A stretch of 64,000 nucleotides of DNA from Alphaproteobacteria bacterium (GTDB lineage: Bacteria > Pseudomonadota > Alphaproteobacteria > JAEULC01), in the NCBI GenBank assembly GCA_020851015.1, contig JADZDN010000036.1, positions 5,661 to 69,660 of the forward strand, written 5' to 3'. Position numbers and translations under genes: made by a program. The notes below the pieces were generated by a model that was not told where the DNA came from, made no database searches, and saw only the letters and a program-made list of their open reading frames with translations. Of the stretch, positions 57,017-64,000 are shown one piece after another. Position 1 is the first letter of the stretch. Each line of letters opens with the position of its first letter.

Positions 57017-57895
57017 TCAGGACGCGTTGGAGGACGACGGCCGCGCCGCCGCGGCCCCCCGATGGCCGCCCGTCCACCGCAGCCCGAGGGCGAGGTCGGC
57101 GATCAAGTCAGCCACATCCGGCGCCGAAGGCGGCAGCGTCGCATACCAGATACGCTTTCCATCGATCGGCCATGGCCCGGCGATCCGGTCGTCGCCTCCC
57201 GCCAAACTGCCGCCGAGCCCGAACAACGCCGGCACGTCCCGGATGGCGTGGCGCGCATCGCTGAACAGGACGGGGGCCACCACGGCATCGCGCGTTCGCA
57301 CCTGCCCATGCCAAGCGGACGCCAGAGGCGCACACTGCAAGTATAGCGCGCGAACGGCCGCGAAATGCGGGCGCAGCGCCCGGGCGAGCCTGGCCGCGGC
57401 GTCATCGGGGAGGCCGGGAGCGCGCGGGCTGCCATGCCCGATTGCCAGAAAAGTAGCGCCGCCTGTCTCGATCCCGGCTACCCGGGCCAGCTGGCGGGTG
57501 CGCGCGGCGAGCGTTGCGACATAGCCCGGCTGCAGTCCAAGCGCCTGGATTTGCTGAACTTCGATCTGCGGCCAGCGCTCGCGGGCGGCCGCGATCTTGG
57601 TGGCCACCAGCGATTTCGTGTAGTGCCCTTCGGCGGCGAACATCGGTACCACGCAGATGGGTCCCGCGACGGCGAGGCGTTGCAGCGCTCGCTCCAGCGG
57701 CATTCCGCCGCGGACATAGGCCGTGGCCACCGCGGCGAACTCTGGCCGGCCGCGCAACCGGTCCCCTAGTCGCTCGATCGAGGCGCAGGAATCTTCAATA
57801 TTTTCAGAGCCATGGCCGACAAGCAGCACGGCCGGGCGGCACGGATTCCGGCCCCGGTCAACGATTCTGTCGGATCGCCACCCCGCGCCAGACAC
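57017..57895 (-). CDS. CbiX-like sirohydrochlorin chelatase family protein
   Basis: A 292-residue protein with a CbiX repeat at the N-terminus (PAVLLVGHGSENIEDS near residues 20-35, and VPMFAAEGHYTKS near 80-92) and a second degenerate repeat (TFLAIGHGSPRAPG near 160-173). The two-repeat architecture is that of long chelatases that insert cobalt or iron into sirohydrochlorin. Its place next to nir genes favours iron insertion for siroheme, the precursor of heme d1. GTG at 57895 follows GGGAG and leaves a 23-base leader behind the FNR-type box; the frame further up overlaps the promoter. Confidence 0.8.
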   Translation of the reverse strand: MSGAGWRSDRIVDRGRNPCRPAVLLVGHGSENIEDSCASIERLGDRLRGRPEFAAVATAYVRGGMPLERALQRLAVAGPICVVPMFAAEGHYTKSLVATKIAAARERWPQIEVQQIQALGLQPGYVATLAARTRQLARVAGIETGGATFLAIGHGSPRAPGLPDDAAARLARALRPHFAAVRALYLQCAPLASAWHGQVRTRDAVVAPVLFSDARHAIRDVPALFGLGGSLAGGDDRIAGPWPIDGKRIWYATLPPSAPDVADLIADLALGLRWTGGHRGAAAARPSSSNAS

Positions 57896-57952
57896 GCAAA
57901 CGCTCCCTTCGATCGACCGGTCGAGGGTTGCCGCAATCGAAACGCATGCGCC

Positions 57953-57966
57953 TTGACGAACGTCAA
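57953..57966. promoter_or_regulatory. FNR/NNR-type box shared by CbiX operon and regulator operon
   Basis: TTGACGAACGTCAA, perfect TTGAC-N4-GTCAA. It is centred at 57959.5 between two divergent genes. Class II spacing places +1 near 57918 for the leftward CbiX gene and near 58001 for the rightward regulator, leaving leaders of 23 and 19 bases before the chosen starts. A single site could serve only one direction at a time; it would also make the regulator autoregulated. Confidence 0.75.
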
Positions 57967-58019
57967 TTGAAGGCAACCCGATCCATGCCAACGTGCCGGC
58001 CGGCAATCGCTGGATAGCC

Positions 58020-58733
58020 ATGGGCGGACTGGTCTACGCAGAACCCGAATCGGACGTTCTGGCGCGGTTGAAACACATCGCGCCATTCGTCGCTCTGCGC
58101 ACGGAGGACATGCTGAGCCTGCTGGCCGCGGCCCGCCCGGCGGTCGCAACGCCGGGCACGGTACTGCCATCGAGCGGACCCGCCGGGAAAGTCCTTTATG
58201 TCCTGCTGGAGGGCAGCGTCTGCCTGATGCGTGGCCTGCCGAAGGGACAGCGCTGCCTGGTCGAGATTTGCGATGCCCCATGCCTGATCGGCGAAATCGC
58301 CCTTTTCGAGGAGCAGGCGACCCCGCCGGAGGCCGAAGTTTTGCATCGCGCGATCCTGGTGGAGTTGCCGGCGGAAACCGTCCGCCACTGCTTCCGCAAC
58401 AGCCCAGCCGCGCATCTTCGCATGCTTGGATACATGTCGGCGCGGCTCAAACGCCTAATCGCCCAGATCACGACCCTGAAGCTGATGACCGGGCCGCAGC
58501 GCCTGGCCCATTTTCTGCTGGCATTGGCCGAGCGGGGTTCCAACGGGCGCGCGCTGCGCCTGCCCTTCGAGAAGCGTACCGTGGCCGCCCTGCTGGGAAT
58601 GACGCCCGAGAGCCTGTCGCGGGCATTCCGGCGCCTGCTCCAGCTTGGGGTGCGCAGCGGGCCCGGAGGCGACGTCGCCATCGACGATCTTGAACGGTTG
58701 CGTCAATTCATCGAAGCTGAGACGCCCAGTTGA
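58020..58733 (+). CDS. Crp/Fnr family transcriptional regulator 1 (NnrR/Dnr-like)
   Basis: A 237-residue protein with a cNMP-type beta-roll (about residues 20-130), a long dimer helix (LKRLIAQITTLKLMTG) and a C-terminal winged helix (VAALLGMTPESLSRAFRRL, recognition helix E-S-L-S-R, the residues that read TTGA-type half sites). It has no FNR-type N-terminal cysteine cluster; the cysteines are inside the beta-roll (VCLMRG, RCLVEICDAPC). NO-sensing NnrR/Dnr is therefore the best guess. ATG at 58020 follows GGATAG; GTG at 57993 is an alternative. The divergent box at 57953 may regulate its own gene. Confidence 0.85.
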   Translation: MGGLVYAEPESDVLARLKHIAPFVALRTEDMLSLLAAARPAVATPGTVLPSSGPAGKVLYVLLEGSVCLMRGLPKGQRCLVEICDAPCLIGEIALFEEQATPPEAEVLHRAILVELPAETVRHCFRNSPAAHLRMLGYMSARLKRLIAQITTLKLMTGPQRLAHFLLALAERGSNGRALRLPFEKRTVAALLGMTPESLSRAFRRLLQLGVRSGPGGDVAIDDLERLRQFIEAETPS

Positions 58734-58754
58734 GCCCTCGGACCGCGCACACCC

Positions 58755-59486
58755 ATGGAACGCCGTACAGGCCAGGCAGCAGTGGCCCACCAAGGCCTTT
58801 TGCCGCACGATCTGGAGATCGTGCGCTCGATCCACATGTTCGACGGGCTGGAACCCAGGGTGGTCGACCGGCTGGTCGACCACGCGATCGCGGAGGATTT
58901 CGATAGCGACCGGCTGCTTTTCTCGGCCGGCGACCCGGCCGACCGCTTCTATATCGTGCTGGCTGGGCGGGTGCGCCTGTTCGCCCTGACGGCACAGGGC
59001 AAGCAGACGACGATTTCGTTCATCGAAGCCGGCTTCAGCTTCGCCGAAGGGGCCATCTTCGGCATGCGGTTCCTTCCGGTGAACGCCGAGGCCGCAGCCG
59101 GAACGCGCCTGGCGCGGATCCCCCGCGATCCTTTCGTTGCGAACCTGATGGCTGACCCCGAACTGCCGTTCAAGATGCTGGCTGCGTTGGCGCGGTGGCA
59201 GGCGCGCCTGATCGACGTGGTGACGGAATTGAAGATGCGCTCGCCCAGCCAGCGCTTCGCCGCCGTCCTTTTATCCCTGACCGACCGCGTCAGCGGCCCG
59301 GCCGACGTGCCGCTGCCGATCAGCAAGTCGGCGCTCGCCAACCGCATCGGCATCGCGCCCGAGAGCCTTTCGCGCGTATTCGTTCGCATGCAGGACCTGG
59401 GGGTCACGGTGGACGGGCCGGTGGTTCGGATCAACGATGTGACGATGCTGCGCGAACACTGCCTGCAGGAAGGCGACGCGGCCTAG
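58755..59486 (+). CDS. Crp/Fnr family transcriptional regulator 2
   Basis: A 243-residue protein of the same fold as the previous one, beginning 21 bases after it. The recognition helix has the same E-S-L-S-R (LANRIGIAPESLSRVFVRM), so both regulators may bind the same boxes. There are no cysteines in the beta-roll, so the signal cannot be an iron-sulfur cluster; heme or another ligand is likely. The two proteins share only moderate similarity, so they are old paralogues. Confidence 0.85.
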   Translation: MERRTGQAAVAHQGLLPHDLEIVRSIHMFDGLEPRVVDRLVDHAIAEDFDSDRLLFSAGDPADRFYIVLAGRVRLFALTAQGKQTTISFIEAGFSFAEGAIFGMRFLPVNAEAAAGTRLARIPRDPFVANLMADPELPFKMLAALARWQARLIDVVTELKMRSPSQRFAAVLLSLTDRVSGPADVPLPISKSALANRIGIAPESLSRVFVRMQDLGVTVDGPVVRINDVTMLREHCLQEGDAA

Positions 59487-59538
59487 CGTAGATGCTGCCT
59501 GCGACGCGCGCCTTCGGCGTCGATGGGATGAGCTGCGC

Positions 59539-60234
59539 TCAATCCTCGATCTTCAGGCGATAGCCCACGCCGGGCTCCGTCAAGATGCATTGCGGTCGGG
59601 TCGGGTCGGCTTCGAGCTTGTGCCGGAGCTGCCCGACATAGACGCGCAGGTATTGCGTATCCTGCGTATGGGCGGGCCCCCAGACCTCGCGCAGCAGATG
59701 CCGGTGCGTCAGCACCTTGCCGGCATGAATGACGAGCTGCCGGAGCAGATCGTACTCCCGGGGGGACAGCTTCACTTCCTGGCCGTCGCGCGTCACCACC
59801 CGCCGCGCCAGATCGATCCGCAGCGACCCTAGCGTGAATACCGGCTCCGCGCCCTGCTCCTGCAGGCGATGGCGCAGCGCGGCGCGCAACCGCGCGAGCA
59901 GCTCGTTCATCCCGAAAGGCTTCGTCACGTAGTCGTCCGCGCCCTGGTCCAGGGCCGCGACCTTCGCCGCCTCGTCGCCGCGCGCCGACAGCACGACGAT
60001 CGGCATTTTCGACCATTCGCGCACGCGCATGATGATCTCGCCGCCGTCCATGTCGGGAAGGCCGAGGTCGAGGATCAGCACGTCGGGCTTTGCCATGGTC
60101 GCCATGCGCAGCGCGGCATTGCCGGACTCCGCCTCGATCACGTCGTAGCCGTGCACGGACAGGCTCGTCTTCAGGAACCGCCGGATCTGCGGTTCGTCAT
60201 CGACCACCAGCAGGCGGATCGGCGCGGCCGTCAT
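59539..60234 (-). CDS. kdpE: KdpE response regulator
   Basis: A 231-residue OmpR-type response regulator. The receiver domain (about 1-120) contains the phosphoryl acceptor aspartate in VLILDLGLPDMDGG (about Asp56) and the threonine/lysine site LSARGDEAAKVAAL and YVTKPF. The DNA-binding winged helix follows (about 130-228). It would activate kdpFABC at low potassium. ATG at 60234 overlaps the kdpD stop by four bases. It converges with the Crp/Fnr regulator gene, leaving 52 bases. Confidence 0.95.
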   Translation of the reverse strand: MTAAPIRLLVVDDEPQIRRFLKTSLSVHGYDVIEAESGNAALRMATMAKPDVLILDLGLPDMDGGEIIMRVREWSKMPIVVLSARGDEAAKVAALDQGADDYVTKPFGMNELLARLRAALRHRLQEQGAEPVFTLGSLRIDLARRVVTRDGQEVKLSPREYDLLRQLVIHAGKVLTHRHLLREVWGPAHTQDTQYLRVYVGQLRHKLEADPTRPQCILTEPGVGYRLKIED

Positions 60235-62915
60235 GCGCGGGCCTCGCTCGGCTCCAGCGGGGCCGGCTGCGGCTCGAGCGGGAAGCGCAGGGTAAAGCGC
60301 ATCCCGCGGCCATCCGCGATCGGGCATTGCGCCTCGATCGTCCCGCCCATGGCCTCGGTCAGCCCTTTGCAGATCGACAGGCCCAGGCCGGTGCCCGCGA
60401 CGGTACGGTCCCGGCGCTGGATGCGGAAGAACTTGTCGAACAACCGCGGCAGAAGCGCGGGCGGCACGCCGTCGCCGTCGTCCACGACGCTGATGCAAAG
60501 CGCCGCACCTTCGACGCCAGCGGACACTTCGATCCTGCGGGCGTTGGCGGCATGCTTGGCCGCGTTGTCGAGCAGGTTCGCCAGCACCGTCTCCAGCAGC
60601 ACGAAATCGCCGCGCAGCAGCGGCAGATCGCTGGGAATGGTGCGGACGAAGCCCCGGTCGCCCAGCCGCCCGGCGACGCGACGGGCGGCGGTATCCACCA
60701 CCTCCGCCACCTGCAGCCATTCGCGCTTGGGCTTGATCGCGCCGGCCTCGAGGCGCGTGATGTCCAGAAGGTTCACGACGAAGCGGTCAAGCCGCTCGGC
60801 CTCCTCCTGGATGGTCGCCAGCAATTCTCCGCGCGCCTCGGCGTCGAACTGACCGGGATCGCGCCGCAGCGCCGTCACCGACCCCAGGATCGAGGTCAGC
60901 GGCGTGCGCAGGTCGTGCGAGATCGACGACAGCAGCGCCGCCCGGAAGCGTTCCGTTTCCGCCAGCGTTTCCGCAAGCGCGACCTTGCGCGCGAACTCGA
61001 TGCGCTCCACCGCCACCGCCGCCTGGTCGAGCATCGCGTCGAGCGTCTGCGCCAGGTCCGTCGGCAGGGCTTCCGGGGCGCCGGCAATGCCGAACACGCC
61101 GACCGCGCCCGCCCCGGCGCGCAATGGCCGGAAATGCCAATGCGCCGAGGGCAGGGTCCCGGTGTGCGCGCCGGCCGGCTCGGCATTCTTGAAGGCCCAG
61201 TTCGCGGCACCCTTGTCGCCCGCCGCGATCCGGTCGTCGGGCGGCCAGGAATAGCGGATCTCCAGCTCGCCGTTCTGCGGCAACAGCATCATCGCCGCGC
61301 GGCCGCTGAGCCGGTGCGCCTGCAACACGACGGCGTGCAGCAGCTCGTCCGACGTCTTGGCTTTGCCTAGCCGGCGGGCGAAATCGTAGAGGGTCTGCAG
61401 CGCGGCCATGCGCGCCCGCGCGCCCGACATCTGGTCCCGCACCCGGCCGGCGAGCGTGCCGGTGGTGGCGGCGACGATCAGGAACACGGCCAGCGCCAGC
61501 ACATCGTGCCAGTGCAGCACGCTGAGCGTGAAATAGGGTTCCGTGTAGAAGTAGTTGTACGCGAGAGAAGCAAGCACCGCCGACAACAATGCCGCCGACA
61601 GCCCATGCCGCACCGCGTTCAGCAGGACGACGGCCAGGAACAGCATGCCCACGTTTGGCAGGCTGCGCAGGTCGGGCACCGCCACCCCAAGCAGGACGAC
61701 ACCGCCGATGCCAAGTACGGCGGTAACCACCGCGGAAAGATGCGGCAGGGCGTCAACGGGCCGGCGCCGCGCCGCCTTGGCCGGTCGCGGCGGGGTGACG
61801 ACGTGGATGGCGATGCCGTCGCTGCCGTCGGCCAGCGCATCGGCCAGCGACCGGCGGAGCCAGCGCGCGAATCCCCGGTCCCGCGGCCGTCCGACGATAA
61901 TCTGCGTTATGTTGTTGCGGCGCGCAAAGTTCAAGATCTCCGCCGCGACATCGGCACCTACAAGCCGCGCCGTGCGGCTTTCCAGCCGCTCGGCCAGGCC
62001 CAGCGCGGCTTCGACATCGCGCTGCGATCCGGTCGTTCCGCGCTCGACATGCAGCGCGACCCAGGGCGCCTTCAGCTGGTCGGCCAGCCGGCGGCCGGCG
62101 CGCACCAGGAAACCCGCGAGCGGGTCGTTGCCCACGCAGACCATCAATCGCTCGCCCGCAGGCCATGGCCCGGCGATCGCGTGGCTGCGCATGTAGCCGA
62201 CCATCTCGTCGTCGACCCGCTCGGCCACGCGCCGCAGCGCCATTTCACGCAACGCGCTCAGATTCCCGGGCCGGAAAAAGCTTTCGCGCGCCCGCTCGGC
62301 CAGATACGGCACGTAGACCTTGCCTTCCTGCAGGCGCTTCAGCAGATCCTCGGGGGTAAGGTCGATCAGCTCGACCTCGTTCGCCGCTTCCAGCACCCGG
62401 TCCGGCAGGGTCTCGCGCACCCGCACATGGGTGATGCGCGCCACGATGTCGTTCAGGCTTTCCAGGTGCTGGATGTTGAGCGTGGCGTAGACGTCGATGC
62501 CGGCCTTCAGCAACTCGTCGACGTCCATGTAGCGCTTGGGATGCCGGCTGCCCTCGGCATTGGTATGTGCCAGTTCATCGACCAAGAGAAGGCCCGGCCG
62601 GCGCGCGAGCGCGGCGTCGAGGTCGAACTCCTCCAGCAGATGGCCCTGATAGGCGATGCGCTTGCGGGGAAGCACCTCAAGCCCTTCGACCAACGCGGCG
62701 GTTTCCTGGCGCCCATGCGTCTCGACCAGGCCGACCACGACGTCGGTCCCGTCCGCCTTGCGACGCCGCGCGGCCTCGAGCATCGCATAGGTCTTGCCCA
62801 CGCCGGGCGCCGCGCCCAGGAAGACCTTGAGACGGCCGCGACCTTCCTTCGCCGCCTCGACCAGCAGGGCGTCGGGTGACGGACGCAGTTCCGATTCGTG
62901 TCGGTCCTCGGTCAT
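60231..62915 (-). CDS. kdpD: KdpD osmosensitive potassium channel sensor histidine kinase
   Basis: An 894-residue sensor kinase. Order: N-terminal KdpD domain with Walker A GAAPGVGKTYAM (about 34-45), a universal-stress-protein domain (about 245-370), four membrane helices (about 390-500, DUF4118), a GAF-like region, and the kinase core with the phosphorylated histidine in SSISHDLRTPLTSIL (about 660) and an HATPase_c domain with the DNAAKHA motif. ATG at 62915; it is 41 bases downstream of kdpC. Confidence 0.95.
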   Translation of the reverse strand: MTEDRHESELRPSPDALLVEAAKEGRGRLKVFLGAAPGVGKTYAMLEAARRRKADGTDVVVGLVETHGRQETAALVEGLEVLPRKRIAYQGHLLEEFDLDAALARRPGLLLVDELAHTNAEGSRHPKRYMDVDELLKAGIDVYATLNIQHLESLNDIVARITHVRVRETLPDRVLEAANEVELIDLTPEDLLKRLQEGKVYVPYLAERARESFFRPGNLSALREMALRRVAERVDDEMVGYMRSHAIAGPWPAGERLMVCVGNDPLAGFLVRAGRRLADQLKAPWVALHVERGTTGSQRDVEAALGLAERLESRTARLVGADVAAEILNFARRNNITQIIVGRPRDRGFARWLRRSLADALADGSDGIAIHVVTPPRPAKAARRRPVDALPHLSAVVTAVLGIGGVVLLGVAVPDLRSLPNVGMLFLAVVLLNAVRHGLSAALLSAVLASLAYNYFYTEPYFTLSVLHWHDVLALAVFLIVAATTGTLAGRVRDQMSGARARMAALQTLYDFARRLGKAKTSDELLHAVVLQAHRLSGRAAMMLLPQNGELEIRYSWPPDDRIAAGDKGAANWAFKNAEPAGAHTGTLPSAHWHFRPLRAGAGAVGVFGIAGAPEALPTDLAQTLDAMLDQAAVAVERIEFARKVALAETLAETERFRAALLSSISHDLRTPLTSILGSVTALRRDPGQFDAEARGELLATIQEEAERLDRFVVNLLDITRLEAGAIKPKREWLQVAEVVDTAARRVAGRLGDRGFVRTIPSDLPLLRGDFVLLETVLANLLDNAAKHAANARRIEVSAGVEGAALCISVVDDGDGVPPALLPRLFDKFFRIQRRDRTVAGTGLGLSICKGLTEAMGGTIEAQCPIADGRGMRFTLRFPLEPQPAPLEPSEARA

Positions 62916-62956
62916 GGTCGGCGCGGGATTCTAGGCCGTTCCGGCGCGGAATGCAG

Positions 62957-63562
62957 CTAACGCGCGGGCAAGGCGTCCAGGGCCAGATTCAATTGCAGCA
63001 CGTTGACGCGCGGCTCGCCCAGCAGGGCGAAGGTCCGGCCCTCGGTATTGCTCGCGACGAGCTGGCGGACGCGATCCTGGGAAAGGCCGCGAGCCTTGGC
63101 CACGCGCGGCACCTGGAAGGCGGCGGCGGCCGGCGTGATATCGGGATCGAGCCCGCTGGCAGACGCGGTGACCAGGTCGACCGGGACAAGGGCGGACGGA
63201 TTCTCGGCCTTCAGCTTAGCCACCGCCGACGTCACCCGCTCGACCAGCCCCTTCGAGGTCGGACCCAGGTTGGAGCCGCCGGAATTGGCGGCGTTGTAGG
63301 GCGCCTCGACCGTCTTGCTGGCGTCCTCAGGGTCCGGCGCCAACGTCGCGGAGGGCCGGCCATGGAAGTATTTCGGCTCCGCGAAGGCCTGGCCGATCAT
63401 GCTGGAACCGATCACCTTGCCGTCCTTCTCGATCAGGCTGCCATTCGCCTGGTAGGGGAAGACGGACTGCGCAATCCCCGTCATGCCGAGCGGATAGGCA
63501 AGTCCCGCGATGGCGGTCATGACCAACAGCATGACGATGGCGGGGCGGATCTGGCTGAGCAT
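62957..63562 (-). CDS. kdpC: KdpC, potassium-transporting ATPase subunit C
   Basis: A 201-residue subunit with one N-terminal membrane segment ([24 protein letters not shown]) and a periplasmic domain with [22 protein letters not shown] and [14 protein letters not shown]. It is the assembly and ATP-affinity subunit of the KdpFABC pump. ATG at 63562 is preceded by AGGAG at a good distance, while the GTG at 63571 is too close to it. Confidence 0.95.
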   Translation of the reverse strand: MLSQIRPAIVMLLVMTAIAGLAYPLGMTGIAQSVFPYQANGSLIEKDGKVIGSSMIGQAFAEPKYFHGRPSATLAPDPEDASKTVEAPYNAANSGGSNLGPTSKGLVERVTSAVAKLKAENPSALVPVDLVTASASGLDPDITPAAAAFQVPRVAKARGLSQDRVRQLVASNTEGRTFALLGEPRVNVLQLNLALDALPAR

Positions 63563-63574
63563 GGGCGACACTCC

Positions 63575-64000
63575 TCAGGCAAGGCCGGCGGTGGAAACCA
63601 GCACGTCGATGATCTTGATGCCGATGAACGGCACGACGATGCCGCCGATGCCGTAGATCAGCAGGTTCCGGCGCAGCACCGCGGCGGCGCCCACCGGGCG
63701 GTACCGCACTCCCCTGAGCGCCAGCGGGATCAGCGCGACGATGATCAGCGCGTTGAAGATGATCGCCGACAGGATGGCGCTGTGCGGCGAGGCGAGCGCC
63801 ATGATGTTGAGCGCCTGGAGCTGCGGATAGAAGGCCAGGAACATCGCCGGAATGATGGCGAAATACTTGGCGACGTCGTTGGCGATCGAGAAGGTGGTCA
63901 GCGCGCCGCGGGTCATCAGCAGCTGCTTGCCAATCTCGACGATCTCGATGAGCTTGGTGGGGTCGCTGTCGAGATCGACCATGTTGCCGGCCTCGCGCGC
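63575..64000 (-). CDS. kdpB: KdpB, potassium-transporting ATPase subunit B, C-terminal part (cut by window edge)
   Basis: The last 141 residues of the P-type ATPase KdpB. The [23 protein letters not shown] segment and [17 protein letters not shown], including Asp and Lys of helix M5 that are conserved in KdpB, are visible. About 540 residues including the catalytic DKTG motif lie to the right of the window. It is 12 bases upstream of kdpC, in the order kdpB-kdpC-kdpD-kdpE. Confidence 0.95.
   Translation of the reverse strand, partial: AREAGNMVDLDSDPTKLIEIVEIGKQLLMTRGALTTFSIANDVAKYFAIIPAMFLAFYPQLQALNIMALASPHSAILSAIIFNALIIVALIPLALRGVRYRPVGAAAVLRRNLLIYGIGGIVVPFIGIKIIDVLVSTAGLA

Noticed and set aside
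58020..59486. FNR-type oxygen sensor with an iron-sulfur cluster
   Set aside because: Neither protein has the N-terminal cysteine group required for FNR. The box-binding helix only shows the DNA target, not the signal.
59487..59538. Bidirectional terminator between the regulator 2 and kdpE genes
   Set aside because: CGACGC and GCGTCG can pair near 59500-59520, but the stem is short and no T-run is seen in either direction, so I do not list it as a terminator.

Overview
The window reads as chromosomal DNA from a GC-rich proteobacterium that can denitrify, most likely an alphaproteobacterium. Support for this is the roughly 65% GC feel, the nirS-type denitrification genes with the nirI-nirX pair known from Paracoccus, and FNR/NNR-type boxes of the form TTGAY-N4-GTCAA. 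The left half (1-36.6 kb) is import and catabolism of organic nitrogen compounds and CoA thioesters. The right half (36.6-59.5 kb) is a nitrite/nitric oxide respiration island. The right edge (59.5-64 kb) is the kdp potassium uptake locus. I see no rRNA, tRNA, CRISPR array, transposase or phage gene.

1-16.6 kb. A partial SDR gene and two adjacent acyl-CoA dehydrogenase genes run rightwards. They meet a leftward operon (8703 to 2744) of thiolase-fold protein, DUF35 protein, TIM-barrel protein, MaoC hydratase, periplasmic binding protein and NDP-forming acyl-CoA ligase. The thiolase-fold protein has lost its nucleophilic cysteine and sits with DUF35 and MaoC partners, as in Ltp2-type retro-aldolases of steroid side-chain degradation. 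Next comes a FadR-type regulator and an opine-oxidase-like set: DAO-type oxidoreductase, FAD/NAD subunit, [2Fe-2S] subunit, ornithine cyclodeaminase-like enzyme, a permease-ATPase fusion and its binding protein. A shared palindrome GTATAC-N2-GTAT lies in the promoter regions of three of these transcription units.

16.7-36.6 kb. A leftward series holds DUF4387, an AtuA/DUF1446 protein, two CaiC-like AMP ligases, a polyamine-type transporter with fused permeases and no ATPase, enoyl-CoA hydratase, DUF1989, an M81/MlrC peptidase, a family-5 binding protein, a class III aminotransferase and gamma-glutamyltransferase. Divergent from it is a rightward Dpp/Opp operon (permease, permease, ATPase, ATPase). 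This looks like uptake and breakdown of peptides, amides or related acids; the substrate is unknown.

36.6-59.5 kb. The leftward operon nirS-E-C-F-D-L-G-H-J-N encodes cytochrome cd1 nitrite reductase and what looks like the full heme d1 pathway. It is followed by nirI-nirX-cytochrome c-small membrane protein. A second operon encodes a heme-copper oxidoreductase in which the active-site tyrosine position is glutamine, a CuA subunit II, a 57-residue membrane protein, CtaB, SCO, a cytochrome b/ferredoxin/MvhD-like fusion, a protein of unknown function and hemerythrin. I infer that this oxidoreductase is the nitric oxide reductase of the system (eNOR type), since no cNOR or qNOR gene is present in the window. 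Upstream of nirS are a CbiX-like chelatase and a TrpD2/YbiB-like protein, and divergent to them are two Crp/Fnr regulators. Four FNR-type boxes sit about 43-76 bases upstream of the start codons of these units, with spacing compatible with class II activation.

59.5-64 kb. kdpB (partial), kdpC, kdpD and kdpE run leftwards and encode the inducible potassium ATPase and its two-component regulator.
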